64,000 nucleotides of DNA from Marinobacter pelagius (GCF_003315345.1 NZ_QNRO01000001.1:248001-312000), one strand, 5' to 3'; counted from the stretch's first letter, positions 20,394-29,363 are shown. Numbers and translations: made by a program. Notes: a model not told the origin generated them from the sequence alone.

Positions 20394-20506
20394 GAGCTGG
20401 TGCCGGATAGGCCTTTCCAAAACCTTGCGGAGCCATGGATGGCGGAGCAGAGCATACAGGGACGTATTCACAGCGTGTTTTGGAAAGGCCTATCCGGCAC
20501 CAGCTC
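20394..20506. repeat. Large hairpin with conserved loop, copy 2
   Basis: Perfect 30-bp arms (20394-20423 and 20477-20506) enclose a 53-base loop, which on the minus strand matches the loop of copy 1. A 23-base block of the loop (20426-20448) is the exact inverse of 20295-20317 in copy 1, so the two elements could also pair with each other. Confidence 0.88.
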
Positions 20507-20557
20507 TTGCACTAACGTTTGGGACAATTCACTAGGACAAAAAATGGTAAAACCACG

Positions 20558-21379
20558 ATGACACAGAGAGTATTCATTACCGGCGGGGCCTCGGGCCTCG
20601 GCCGCGCCATTGCGCTGCGTTACGCCAAAGAAGGCGCCAAAGTCTGTATCGGTGACATCAACCCGGAGCAGGGTTTGGCCGTCGAGCAGGAGATCAACAA
20701 GGACGGCGGCGAAGGCTATTTTGTCGAATGCGATGTGCGCCGGCTGACGGATTTCGAGAAAGTTCGGGATGACCTGGAGAAAAAGTGGGGCGGTGTGGAT
20801 GTTGTCGTGAACAACGCTGGCGTGGCCTCGGCAGGGTCTATTGAAGACACCACCATGGCGGACTGGGAGTGGATCCTGGATATCAACGTACTGGGCGTGG
20901 TGCGTGGTTGTAAGGCCTTCACGCCGTTGTTCAAAAAGCAGGGCTCCGGTGCTTTTGTTAACGTCGCTTCCATGGCAGGGCTTATGCTTGCGCCGTTGAT
21001 GGACAGCTACAATGTTTCCAAGGCCGGGGTGATTGCCCTGTCCGAGACTCTCAGCCAGGAGCTGCGGGACGCTGGCATCCACGTCAGCTGTGTGTGCCCG
21101 GCGTTCTTCCAGACCAATCTGGCCAGTACCATGCGCTCGGACATTCCCGGCATCCAGCAGAACGTTAACAAGCTGATGAAGCGTTCCAGCATCACCGCCG
21201 AGGATGTGGCCGAGGATATTGTCCGGAGCGTGAAGGACAAGAGTTTCTGGGTGCTGCCTCATGCGAAAGAGCGCCGGATGTGGGTATTGAAGCGCCACGC
21301 GCCCTGGGCTTTTGACTGGCTGATGCACCAGGAGAGCAAGCGCTGGATGAACAAGATGGGCGGCAAGGCCAACGCCTGA
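20558..21379 (+). CDS. Short-chain dehydrogenase/reductase
   Basis: 273 residues from the ATG at 20558. The cofactor motif GGASGLGRA (near 8-16), NNAGVAS (near 88) and the catalytic YNVSK (near 152-156) with its serine in NVASMAG are intact. It oxidises or reduces an alcohol/ketone with NAD(P). It is the second gene of the acyl-CoA dehydrogenase cluster but is separated by 333 bases filled with two large hairpins, so it may have its own promoter or be attenuated. Confidence 0.88.
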   Translation: MTQRVFITGGASGLGRAIALRYAKEGAKVCIGDINPEQGLAVEQEINKDGGEGYFVECDVRRLTDFEKVRDDLEKKWGGVDVVVNNAGVASAGSIEDTTMADWEWILDINVLGVVRGCKAFTPLFKKQGSGAFVNVASMAGLMLAPLMDSYNVSKAGVIALSETLSQELRDAGIHVSCVCPAFFQTNLASTMRSDIPGIQQNVNKLMKRSSITAEDVAEDIVRSVKDKSFWVLPHAKERRMWVLKRHAPWAFDWLMHQESKRWMNKMGGKANA

Positions 21380-21409
21380 GTGGCCGGAACAGACCACAGG
21401 AGAAATTGA

Positions 21410-22474
21410 ATGACTCAGATCGATCAGGCGGTGGATATCCGTGAGGGTGAGGAGCTGGATATCGGCGCCGTCGACCGGTTCATGAAGCAGGCGATTCCCG
21501 GGCTGAAGGGCCAGCCCTCGATCAGGCAATACCCCGGAGGTGCCTCCAACCTGACCTATCAGGTGGATTACGGTGATCAATCATATGTGCTGCGCCGGCC
21601 GCCGTTTGGCAAGATCGCCAAGTCCGCCCATGACATGCTCCGGGAAGCGCGGGTCATGAAGGCTTTAAAGCCAGTTTATCCGTACGTGCCGAATATTGTG
21701 GCCATCTGCGACGATCATGACGTTCTGGGATGTGATTTCTACGTTATGGAGCGCCTGAAGGGCATTATTCTGCGCCAGGATTTCCCGAAGGATTTCGAGC
21801 TGAGCGAGGCCGATACCCGCAAGCTGTGCCTGAACGTGATCGACAAACTGGTGGATCTGCACCGGGTGGACGCCCAGGCTGCTGGCCTGGACAAGTTGGG
21901 CAAGGGCGCCGGTTACGTGCAGCGCCAGATTGGCGGCTGGAGTGATCGCTTCCGCAAGACCCGCACCGAGGATGTGGGAGATTTCGAGGTGGTGATGAGC
22001 TGGCTCAACGACAAGATGCCGGAAGATATTGCCCAGGTGGTCATTCACAACGACTACCGCTTCGACAACGTGGTACTGAATCCGGACAACCCCTTTGAAG
22101 TCATCGGTGTGCTGGACTGGGAGATGGCCACTATCGGCGACCCGCTGATGGATCTGGGCAACAGCCTGGCTTACTGGATCGAGGCGGATGATGAAGGCCC
22201 GTTCCAGATGCTTCGGCGTCAGCCGACGCACCGGCCTGGCATGCTGATCCGCAAGGAAGTTGTCGATTACTACATGGAGAAATCGGGCTTTCGTGCCGAT
22301 AACTTCGACTTCTACGAAATCTACGGCCTGTTCCGGCTGGCGGTGATCATCCAGCAGATCTACTACCGCTTCTATCACGGCCAGACCAAGGACAAACGTT
22401 TCGCCGCCTTCGGCCACGCCGCCAATTACCTGGAGAAGCGCTGCCAACGGCTGATCAGCGAGAGCACCCTGTAA
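21410..22474 (+). CDS. APH-family kinase, ACAD10/11 or LvaA-like
   Basis: 354 residues. The aminoglycoside-phosphotransferase fold is clear: VIHNDYRFDNVVL (catalytic aspartate near 205) and VLDWEMATIGDPLMDLG (metal-binding aspartate near 225). Proteins with this pattern next to acyl-CoA dehydrogenases phosphorylate the 4-hydroxyl of 4-hydroxyacyl-CoA, as in the kinase domain of ACAD10/11 and in LvaA of the Pseudomonas levulinate pathway. It starts 30 bases after the SDR with AGGAG upstream. Antibiotic resistance is unlikely in this context. Confidence 0.87.
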   Translation: MTQIDQAVDIREGEELDIGAVDRFMKQAIPGLKGQPSIRQYPGGASNLTYQVDYGDQSYVLRRPPFGKIAKSAHDMLREARVMKALKPVYPYVPNIVAICDDHDVLGCDFYVMERLKGIILRQDFPKDFELSEADTRKLCLNVIDKLVDLHRVDAQAAGLDKLGKGAGYVQRQIGGWSDRFRKTRTEDVGDFEVVMSWLNDKMPEDIAQVVIHNDYRFDNVVLNPDNPFEVIGVLDWEMATIGDPLMDLGNSLAYWIEADDEGPFQMLRRQPTHRPGMLIRKEVVDYYMEKSGFRADNFDFYEIYGLFRLAVIIQQIYYRFYHGQTKDKRFAAFGHAANYLEKRCQRLISESTL

Positions 22475-23163
22475 TGGCGACCATTTATCTGATCCGACAC
22501 GGCCAAGCCAGTTTCGGCAAGGACAACTACGACCAGCTGTCGCCCAGGGGTTGGGAGCAGGGGCAGGTACTTGGCCGCTGGCTGGCGGGCAAAGTCACGC
22601 CCAACGCGGTGTTCGGCGGCAACATGGAGCGCCACCGGGAGACCGTTGAAGCCATCGCCTCCGGGTTCGGCCAGGCGCTGCCGGATATGCAGGCGGTTGA
22701 AGGGCTGAACGAATTCGACCATATGCAGGTGGTCGAGCGACTTAAGCCGGAATGGGCGGATCGTCATGTAATGGCCCGCGATATGGCCGCCTTTCCCAAG
22801 CCTGCGCGGTTGTTCCAGCAGGTGTTCGAGGAGGCCATGGCGCGCTGGATCAGCGGCGAGTATGACCATGAATACGCCGAGAGCTGGGGTGCGTTTCAGG
22901 CGCGAGTCATTGCTGCGCTGGACGAACTGATCGGCTATGCCGACGGTGGCGATGTGCTGGTGTCCACTTCTGGCGGCCCGATTGCCGTCATTGCCCAGCA
23001 TTTGCTGGCGCTCTCCGATGAGAAAGCGCTGGCGGTGAATAACGTCATCGCCAATACCAGCGTCTCCCGCATTCTCTATTCCGGCCCGCGCCGCAGCCTG
23101 GCCGTCTTTAACAACTACAGCCACCTGGAGGCGGAAGATCCCGCCCTGGTGACATTCCGATAA
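22474..23163 (+). CDS. Histidine phosphatase family protein
   Basis: 229 residues. The phosphohistidine motif LIRHGQAS is at residues 5-12 and a second histidine block (VSTSGGPIAV) lies near 170, where a glycine-rich loop replaces the more usual SHGG. The ATG overlaps the stop of the kinase gene by one base, so translation is coupled. Phosphoglycerate-mutase-like phosphatases of this size act on small phosphorylated metabolites. Here it may remove or recycle the phosphate put on by the kinase. Confidence 0.83.
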   Translation: MATIYLIRHGQASFGKDNYDQLSPRGWEQGQVLGRWLAGKVTPNAVFGGNMERHRETVEAIASGFGQALPDMQAVEGLNEFDHMQVVERLKPEWADRHVMARDMAAFPKPARLFQQVFEEAMARWISGEYDHEYAESWGAFQARVIAALDELIGYADGGDVLVSTSGGPIAVIAQHLLALSDEKALAVNNVIANTSVSRILYSGPRRSLAVFNNYSHLEAEDPALVTFR

Positions 23164-23180
23164 CGCATTAGGGGAAATCC

Positions 23181-23951
23181 ATGAGTACCAAGAACCTGTT
23201 CGATCTGGCCGGTAAGGTGGCCCTGGTCACCGGCGCCAGCCGCGGTATTGGCGAAAGCGTTGCCCGGACCCTGGCCCATTACGGAGCACACGTCATTGTC
23301 AGCAGCCGCAAGATTGATGGCTGTGAGAAAGTGGCCAGCAGTATTCGTGATGAAGGCGGCAGTGCCGAGGCGGTTGCCTGCCACATCGGCGAGATGGATC
23401 AGATCGAGGCCATCTGGGAGCATATCGACAAGGCACACGGCAAGCTGGACATCCTGGTCAACAATGCCGCTGCCAACCCTTATTTCGGTCCGGTGGAAGA
23501 CACCGATCTCGGCGCCTTCCAGAAAACCGTCGATGTGAACATCCGCGGCTACTTCTTCATGTGCGCCCGCGGTGCCCAGATGATGAAGAAACACGGTGGT
23601 GGCGCGATCGTCAACGTGGCGTCCGTCAACGGCGTGAACCCCGGCCATTTCCAGGGCATCTATTCGGTTACCAAAGCGGCGGTGATTTCCATGACCAAGT
23701 CTTTCGCCATGGAGCTGGGTCAGCAGAACGTTCGCGTCAACGCACTGCTGCCGGGCCTGACCGACACCAAGTTTGCCAGCGCTTTGACCACCAACGAGGC
23801 GATCAAGAAACAGGCCATGGCGCATATCCCGATGAAGCGGGTAGCGGATCCGGATGAGATGGCGGGGACGGTGCTGTATCTGGTGTCCGGGGCTTCAAGT
23901 TATACCACCGGGGCGTGTATTAACGCCGATGGGGGTTACCTGACCATTTGA
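23181..23951 (+). CDS. Short-chain dehydrogenase/reductase
   Basis: 256 residues of the classical SDR type: TGASRGIG near 17-24, NNAAANP near 94, YSVTK (catalytic tyrosine and lysine near 160-164). The C-terminal GACINADGGYLTI is typical of FabG-like members. It is 17 bases behind the phosphatase and closes the operon. It could handle a 3-hydroxy- or 3-ketoacyl intermediate. Confidence 0.9.
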   Translation: MSTKNLFDLAGKVALVTGASRGIGESVARTLAHYGAHVIVSSRKIDGCEKVASSIRDEGGSAEAVACHIGEMDQIEAIWEHIDKAHGKLDILVNNAAANPYFGPVEDTDLGAFQKTVDVNIRGYFFMCARGAQMMKKHGGGAIVNVASVNGVNPGHFQGIYSVTKAAVISMTKSFAMELGQQNVRVNALLPGLTDTKFASALTTNEAIKKQAMAHIPMKRVADPDEMAGTVLYLVSGASSYTTGACINADGGYLTI

Positions 23952-23964
23952 TGCGGGGGCAGTC

Positions 23965-23994
23965 GGGGTCAGATGAACAAGTTCATCAGACCCC
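23965..23994. repeat. 30-bp palindromic repeat, copy 9 (cluster C)
   Basis: GGGGTCAGATGAAC / GTTCATCAGACCCC with a different centre (AA) and one mismatch between arms. It lies between convergent genes. Confidence 0.9.
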
Positions 23995-24033
23995 GGTGCC
24001 ACGGGCTTAACCTCGAAATTTGGTCCTGGAAAC

Positions 24034-24063
24034 GGGGTCTGATGAAAACCTTCATCTGACCCC
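24034..24063. repeat. 30-bp palindromic repeat, copy 10 (cluster C)
   Basis: GGGGTCTGATGAA / TTCATCTGACCCC with one arm mismatch, 69 bases after copy 9, ending four bases before the stop codon of the next (minus-strand) gene. Confidence 0.9.
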
Positions 24064-24067
24064 AACT

Positions 24068-24943
24068 TCACGCCGACTCACAAGTCAGCGCCCTGAAATC
24101 CCCCCGAAGCTCCACCGCTCTCTCTTCCAAATGCGCCAGGTGCGAAGGCGCGCCAGCCTCGATCAGCTCATACATCAGATCCGCCATCGCCACCCGGCTA
24201 TCGGTCATCATCTCCTTGTAGGCCTCTCCGCGCACTTCTTCCGAGTTCATCAGCAGATAGCGGATTTGCTCCCCAAATTCCGGTGAATCTCGCTCCTCCA
24301 GGGCTTCCAGCAGCGCCAGCTGCCAATTCCGGCGGCCCTCCAGCCAGATTTCGGTCTGCCGGCCCCGGCTTTCCGACCACTCGCGGGCAATTTGCTGTTG
24401 CCGATTGTTCAGGGGGCCAAGCCAGTTTTCGATACGCTCAATGGTCCGCTCAGCCCGGGCTTCGGCTCGTGCCTCGGGCGAATCCAGCAGGAATTTCTCC
24501 TCCATCTCCCCATGGTTCCTGGCCATGTTCCTGGCAAGTTCGGCGACCTGCTCGTCGCTGAGCGAGGCGAGCAGGTCGGTGGCGGCCGGCGCGGCCTGCT
24601 CAAGCAATCCGGGCAGGAAGTCGAACAGGCGCTGCTGGTGGTAGCTGACCTTTGCACGACCCAGATCGCCAGACCGGGTATCCCGGACCAATTCATGCAG
24701 CCATTGGCGATAGCGGGGCAGTTCTGCCGTGCAGTGCCACTGACGGAGATTGTCGAGGTCCCTCGCCAGTTGCTGTTCCTGCTCGCTGGTCAGGGTTACG
24801 TAGTCGTCGACCCACCAGGTGACGCCCCAATCCGCGTACCGGTAAGCCGTGCGCGTTGAGCTGCAGGCCGAGAGTAACGCCATGGTCAGGAGTACCACGG
24901 TTGCCCTGATCATGGCGCCCGGCCGGTAGGCAAGAGAACTCAT
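24068..24943 (-). CDS. DUF6279-type lipoprotein
   Basis: 291 residues. The signal and lipobox (MALLSACSS) predict a lipid-anchored protein. The mature part is helical and charged, with YRYADWGVTWWVDDYVTLTSEQ right after the anchor, a hallmark of this uncharacterised family. The ATG at 24943 has GAGG seven bases upstream; a second ATG at 24913 would give a shorter, cleaner signal peptide and cannot be excluded. It may influence the envelope, but no function is established. Confidence 0.78.
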   Translation of the reverse strand: MSSLAYRPGAMIRATVVLLTMALLSACSSTRTAYRYADWGVTWWVDDYVTLTSEQEQQLARDLDNLRQWHCTAELPRYRQWLHELVRDTRSGDLGRAKVSYHQQRLFDFLPGLLEQAAPAATDLLASLSDEQVAELARNMARNHGEMEEKFLLDSPEARAEARAERTIERIENWLGPLNNRQQQIAREWSESRGRQTEIWLEGRRNWQLALLEALEERDSPEFGEQIRYLLMNSEEVRGEAYKEMMTDSRVAMADLMYELIEAGAPSHLAHLEERAVELRGDFRALTCESA

Positions 24944-25085
24944 CACGGTGCCTCAGCGTAAAGCCCTATGGAAAAACATTGCATGCTCATTAACATGCAG
25001 TCCCTGTTACAGATATTACGAATCAGGGGCTGGAACGGATGGAGCTGGGAGAAGCTCGCCAGGGCCCCTGGGTTATGGAGATTCC

Positions 25086-25334
25086 ATGTCCAAGCAAAAG
25101 TTCAACCGTATTCGCCAGTTTGTCTTCGCGTTCTACATGTCCGGCATCATGTCCCTGATGATGTCAGGAATCATCACGTTTATTAACACCGGGCTCACCG
25201 AGGGCTTTCTGGAGCGCTGGGGCCCCGCCTTCCTCGTGGCCTGGGGCTCGGCATTCCCGCTCGTTATTTTCGTCGCTCCGCTTGCCGGGCGGCTGACTGC
25301 TCGAACACTTCGCATGCTGGCGGATGAGCGTTAG
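25086..25334 (+). CDS. DUF2798 small membrane protein
   Basis: 82 residues with two transmembrane helices (about 10-33 and 47-70), and the family pattern FAFYMSGIMSLMMSGIITFINTGL. ATGGAG lies just before the ATG. It is divergent from the DUF6279 gene over a 142-base gap. No function is known for the family. Confidence 0.8.
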   Translation: MSKQKFNRIRQFVFAFYMSGIMSLMMSGIITFINTGLTEGFLERWGPAFLVAWGSAFPLVIFVAPLAGRLTARTLRMLADER

Positions 25335-25486
25335 CTTCCAGTCCTGCAAGTCCGGTTGTCAAAAATTGTAAATCTGTTTGTTGCTCCCATCCGTAGATTG
25401 TTTTGCGTACAGTTCACGGAATGAATTTGTGCAGGTTCGAACCATCAAACCCTGATCTGCAACCTCGCAATTGAGGATGAGTGACA

Positions 25487-26953
25487 ATGAATACAAAATT
25501 TGCTTTGCCTTTGGTGGCGGCCAGTAGTGTGTTGTTGGCCGGGTGTTTCGATGGTGACGACGATCCGGCGAAAACCAGCGTCCGGGTCATTCATGCTTCT
25601 TCTGATGCGCCAGCAGTCAATGTGCGTGTGAACGATCAAACGGTGGTTTCGGGTGCTGACTACAAGCAGGCCGCTGTGCTGACCCCGAATGCCGGTACAG
25701 CCTCAATAGCGGTTGATGGCATCTTGCCGGGTGGTGAGACCGCCACCGTGATTGATGCGGATGCTTCCCTGCGATTCGATACCAAATATGATGTGATTGC
25801 CGTGGGCAAGGTGGGGAACGGGTCGATAGAGCCCTTGATCCTGACCGACGATGGCAGTCGTGACAGCCCAGACAGCGTACGTTTGCGCGTTGCACATCTC
25901 TCTCCCGATGCCCAGAGCGCAGTGGGCGGGCCCGTTGCGGTGTATCTGACTGCAGCTGGCGATCCGCTTCCTGAGGAGGCGTCTTTCAGCTTTTCCTTCA
26001 AGCAGAGTGTTGGACCAATTGAAGTACCTGCCGGTGATTATCAGGTGCGGGTCGCCATTCCCGGAAACTCGCCCACGGTTGTGTATGACAGTGGCACCTT
26101 ATCGTTAGCTGCTGGCAGTGACTTGCTTGTGGGAGCTGTCGATAACACCAGTCCCAATACAACACCGTCTGGGGGCGATCCCGCGCTGACAGGTGATAAC
26201 AGCCTGATTAGCCTCATTGCAGTGACTGGTACTGGGGATGTTCTGGAATTCTTCGACCAAGCTCAGAAGGCGGGTGTACGGGCGGTCCATAATTCTGCCG
26301 ATGCGCCGGCAGTTCAGGTGCTGGTTGACGACGCTGTAGCAGAGGACAATCTGGCCTACGGTGAGGTTTCCCCGAGTGCGGCAACTAACGGTTACGCCAG
26401 TATTGATGTCGGCGCACGCAACATCAAGGTGGCTCCGGCAGAGAGCACGAATCCTGTCAATGCCGCAGTGATTGATGCGAATGTTGATTTTGCACAGGCC
26501 TCCGCCACTACGATTGTCGCGGTTAATACCTTGGCTGAGATTGAGCCGCTGGTGCTGAATGACAATGTCAGGAGTATCGCCACTCAGGCCTCTCTGAGAG
26601 TGGTCCATGGCGCGGTGGAGGCTGGGACAGTTGATGTCTACCTCTTGCCGACTGCTGAGGGTGGAGCGACCGCCACCGTATTGAATACTGAGGTGAATAG
26701 TCCGACCCTGGATGATTTCGAGTTCAAGACAAACACGGGTTATCTGCCTGTTCCTGCGGGGGACTACGTGTTATTCATTACCGATCAGAGTGGCAACCAG
26801 TTGCTGAAAACAGGTAGCGTTCCTCTTTCTGCTGGTGGCGTTTACACTGCCATTGCGCGGGTAGCAGTGGATGGCGAATTGACTCCCGAAGGGGATCAAA
26901 ACGTTGCATGTGTGACTCTCATGGACGATTTCGTTTCAAGTGAGCCGCAGTAA
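25487..26953 (+). CDS. DUF4397 lipoprotein with two or more repeats
   Basis: 488 residues. A lipobox (LLAGC) follows a short signal. The mature protein contains repeated DUF4397 modules, each opening with a variant of VRVIHASSDAPAVNV: at about 30, then VRAVHNSADAPAVQV near 264, and a weaker LRVVHGAVEAGTVDV near 368. The family is found on bacterial surfaces and is rich in beta strands. GAGGAT lies eight bases before the ATG. A strong hairpin terminator follows. Confidence 0.85.
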   Translation: MNTKFALPLVAASSVLLAGCFDGDDDPAKTSVRVIHASSDAPAVNVRVNDQTVVSGADYKQAAVLTPNAGTASIAVDGILPGGETATVIDADASLRFDTKYDVIAVGKVGNGSIEPLILTDDGSRDSPDSVRLRVAHLSPDAQSAVGGPVAVYLTAAGDPLPEEASFSFSFKQSVGPIEVPAGDYQVRVAIPGNSPTVVYDSGTLSLAAGSDLLVGAVDNTSPNTTPSGGDPALTGDNSLISLIAVTGTGDVLEFFDQAQKAGVRAVHNSADAPAVQVLVDDAVAEDNLAYGEVSPSAATNGYASIDVGARNIKVAPAESTNPVNAAVIDANVDFAQASATTIVAVNTLAEIEPLVLNDNVRSIATQASLRVVHGAVEAGTVDVYLLPTAEGGATATVLNTEVNSPTLDDFEFKTNTGYLPVPAGDYVLFITDQSGNQLLKTGSVPLSAGGVYTAIARVAVDGELTPEGDQNVACVTLMDDFVSSEPQ

Positions 26954-26978
26954 CAGTGTTTGCTCGATAGGAAAAGAA

Positions 26979-27009
26979 ATGCCCCGGCTTCGACCGGGGC
27001 ATTTTTTAT
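26979..27009. terminator. Bidirectional terminator shared by the DUF4397 and PBP4 genes
   Basis: A stem of GCCCCGG / CCGGGGC with a short loop, extended by AAT / ATT, followed by a T-run on the plus strand. The stop codon of the minus-strand dacB gene lies inside the T-run. Confidence 0.93.
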
Positions 27010-28586
27010 TGAATGGTTGTATCCGATGGCTCTGCGCCAGCCCGAGAAATCGCCGTCCCCGTAGGCGGCCGGTAATGCAGCGAATAAAGCACCCGATCCA
27101 GCACCGATTTGCCATTCCACGCCGGGTCGTTGTTCACGATACCCACCACCGCCCAGGTGGTGTTGTTCTCGTCACGGGTAAAGCCGGCGATGGAACGCAC
27201 GTTCTCCAGATATCCGGTCTTGATCCGCCCTTCACCAGCCATGCCGACCTCCCGTAGTCGGCGGGCCATGGTACCGTCCATGGCGATGATGGGCATGGAG
27301 GCCATCAGATCGGAGGCGAACGGGCTGTTCCAGGCGTGTTGTAGGATCTGCACGCCCTGGCGGGCGGAAATGCGGCCATGACGGGTCAGGCCGGCGCCGT
27401 TATCGATCACCATGCCAGCGGTATTGATGCTTTTGCCCTCAAGCCACTCGTAGATCACACGGATACCGGCAACGCGGTCATCCTGTTCGTCCTCTTTCCG
27501 GTTTTCGGCACCGATGGTGAGCAACATCTGGCGAGCCATGACATTGCTGCTCCACTTGTTGATGTCCCGAACCATGGTGACCAGGTCGGGAGAAGTGGTT
27601 CTCATCACCAGGCGGGCATCGTCGGGGGTCTTACCGGTCATGCTGGCCCCGCTGATGGTCACGCCGGTTTCCTTGAGTACCGAACGAATCAGGGACGCGG
27701 TGTACTGCTCGTGGGGCAGCAGGGACATGTAGGTGGTGGTTCGGCAGCCTTGTGGCAGTTCGCCGGTCACACGCACGGTGACTTGCATGTTGTCGTCAAA
27801 CACCGGCTCCCAGCTGAAGTCACGGCGGCCGGGGCAGGGGCCCTCGGGTATGGCTGTGACCCGATTGTCGATCCGGACTTCGCTCAGATCCGGGGTCGTC
27901 CAGGCCTGAGTCCCGCGCTCGTCAGCCCGGACCTGGAAGTGCAGCAGGTTGAGGTTGGTAAGGTAAGCGGAGGGCTCCACCAGGAACGGCCGGTAGGGAT
28001 TGTCGCCATTGTCCTCGAATTTCGGTAAGCCGCCATCCACGCGGAAATAGCTGCCATCCAGAACCAGGTGGCCATCAATGCTGGTCACACCCATTTGCCG
28101 GAGTTCACGCAGGGTGGACCACAGGCGCTCAAGGGTCAGTTTCGGGTCGCCGCCGAACCGGACGTACAGATTGCCCTTGAGCGTATCGCCGATCATCTGC
28201 CCATCGGTCAGGAAATCGGTATTCCAGTGGTGGGTCGGGCCGAGAACTTCCAGGGCCGCGTAGGTGGTAACCAGCTTCATGATGGAGCCGGGACTCATCA
28301 GTTCGTCAGCGTTTACATACTGTTCGATCCCCGGACCGTTCAGGGGGACCGCCGCAACGCTCAGGCCTTCCTTGTTGTTCAAGGCCTTGAAGGCGTAGTC
28401 CCGGACTTCCGTGCTCCAGAGCCGGGTGGGGGGGTCTTCACTACCCGGTTGCGCAGCTGCAGCCAGCGGGAAGCCCGCAGCCATGACCGCGGCAATTCCT
28501 GCAGACAACATGAACCGACGGCTGGACCTCCTCAGTCCTGCCTGCCTGACGCTGCGTCGCATGACCCTGATCTTCATGATTTCCAT
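27006..28586 (-). CDS. dacB: D-alanyl-D-alanine carboxypeptidase/endopeptidase (PBP4)
   Basis: 526 residues with a long basic N-terminus and a signal peptide cleaved after AAAAQ. The three penicillin-binding motifs are present: SxxK in SPGSIMKL (near 98), SxN in KWSSNVMAR (near 340) and KTG in RIKTGYL (near 458). It trims or cross-link-cleaves peptidoglycan in the periplasm. Of two in-frame ATGs (28586 and 28577) neither has a strong ribosome site. It is monocistronic. Confidence 0.92.
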   Translation of the reverse strand: MEIMKIRVMRRSVRQAGLRRSSRRFMLSAGIAAVMAAGFPLAAAAQPGSEDPPTRLWSTEVRDYAFKALNNKEGLSVAAVPLNGPGIEQYVNADELMSPGSIMKLVTTYAALEVLGPTHHWNTDFLTDGQMIGDTLKGNLYVRFGGDPKLTLERLWSTLRELRQMGVTSIDGHLVLDGSYFRVDGGLPKFEDNGDNPYRPFLVEPSAYLTNLNLLHFQVRADERGTQAWTTPDLSEVRIDNRVTAIPEGPCPGRRDFSWEPVFDDNMQVTVRVTGELPQGCRTTTYMSLLPHEQYTASLIRSVLKETGVTISGASMTGKTPDDARLVMRTTSPDLVTMVRDINKWSSNVMARQMLLTIGAENRKEDEQDDRVAGIRVIYEWLEGKSINTAGMVIDNGAGLTRHGRISARQGVQILQHAWNSPFASDLMASMPIIAMDGTMARRLREVGMAGEGRIKTGYLENVRSIAGFTRDENNTTWAVVGIVNNDPAWNGKSVLDRVLYSLHYRPPTGTAISRAGAEPSDTTIQ

Positions 28587-28886
28587 CCGTTGAGTTCTTA
28601 TGACTAAACAATAGCCGATCTTGGCGCGATGTACTATGCAGAAAAGCTCTACATGACGTTAAAAATTGCCAGTAGAGACATTGTTTATATTGAGTTTTTG
28701 TGACGCTCTGTAAGGGCCCTTTGGAATCAGTGAGTTAGCTGTACAAAAATTAATCTTGTGGCTGTCAATGACTTTGTGTGCGTTTTTTACCGTGGGTTTC
28801 ACGGCATTTCAGTCATGGAATTTCAGGTTCAATCAGCGTTTCCTTGTTTGGTGACACAACGACCACAACAAGAACAGGAGGGCGCC
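28587..28886. other. 300-base gap with no recognised feature
   Basis: A divergent gap holding the promoters for dacB and the hydroxylase-like gene. It is A/T-rich in its centre. No repeat, operator or convincing short gene is seen. Confidence 0.4.
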
Positions 28887-29363
28887 ATGATTGGCATACC
28901 GATCGGGTTGATCACAGCCAATGCCGTTGAGTGGGTATTCCACAAGCACGTTCTGCACAATCGGGGGCGTGACCGGAACAGTTTCTGGGCGTTCCATTGG
29001 CATGATCATCACCGGAATGTCCGCAGGAATGGTTTCCTGGATGAGGACTACCGGCACCCGCCTCTGACCTGGAATGCCCAGACCAAGGAAGTCGCGGCCC
29101 TGGTCGCGGGAGCCGCGGCGGTGACACCCCTGCTGCCGGTGGCTCCGTTCTTTGTTGGCACGCTCTATTACAGTGCCTGGAACTATTACCGGGTTCACAA
29201 GAGATCCCACCTGGAGCCGGAGTGGGCCCGGGAGCATCTGCCGTGGCACTATGACCACCACATGGGGCCCAACCCCAACGCCAACTGGTGTGTGACCAAA
29301 CCCTGGTTTGACCACATCATGGGGACACGGGAGCCAATGGCAAACCGGGAGGCGCCCGCATAA
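28887..29363 (+). CDS. Fatty acid hydroxylase/sterol desaturase-like membrane protein
   Basis: 158 residues from an ATG with AGGAGGG just upstream. Histidine clusters HKHVLH (near 18), HWHDHH (near 38) and HLPWHYDHH (near 129) match the ligand pattern of the integral-membrane diiron superfamily. Two hydrophobic helices lie between the first two clusters and the last one. It is shorter than well-known family members. The substrate is unknown. It shares one base with the next gene (TAATG). Confidence 0.75.
   Translation: MIGIPIGLITANAVEWVFHKHVLHNRGRDRNSFWAFHWHDHHRNVRRNGFLDEDYRHPPLTWNAQTKEVAALVAGAAAVTPLLPVAPFFVGTLYYSAWNYYRVHKRSHLEPEWAREHLPWHYDHHMGPNPNANWCVTKPWFDHIMGTREPMANREAPA

Noticed and set aside
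28769..28855. A 28-codon frame in the dacB upstream gap
   Set aside because: No ribosome site and no recognisable pattern.
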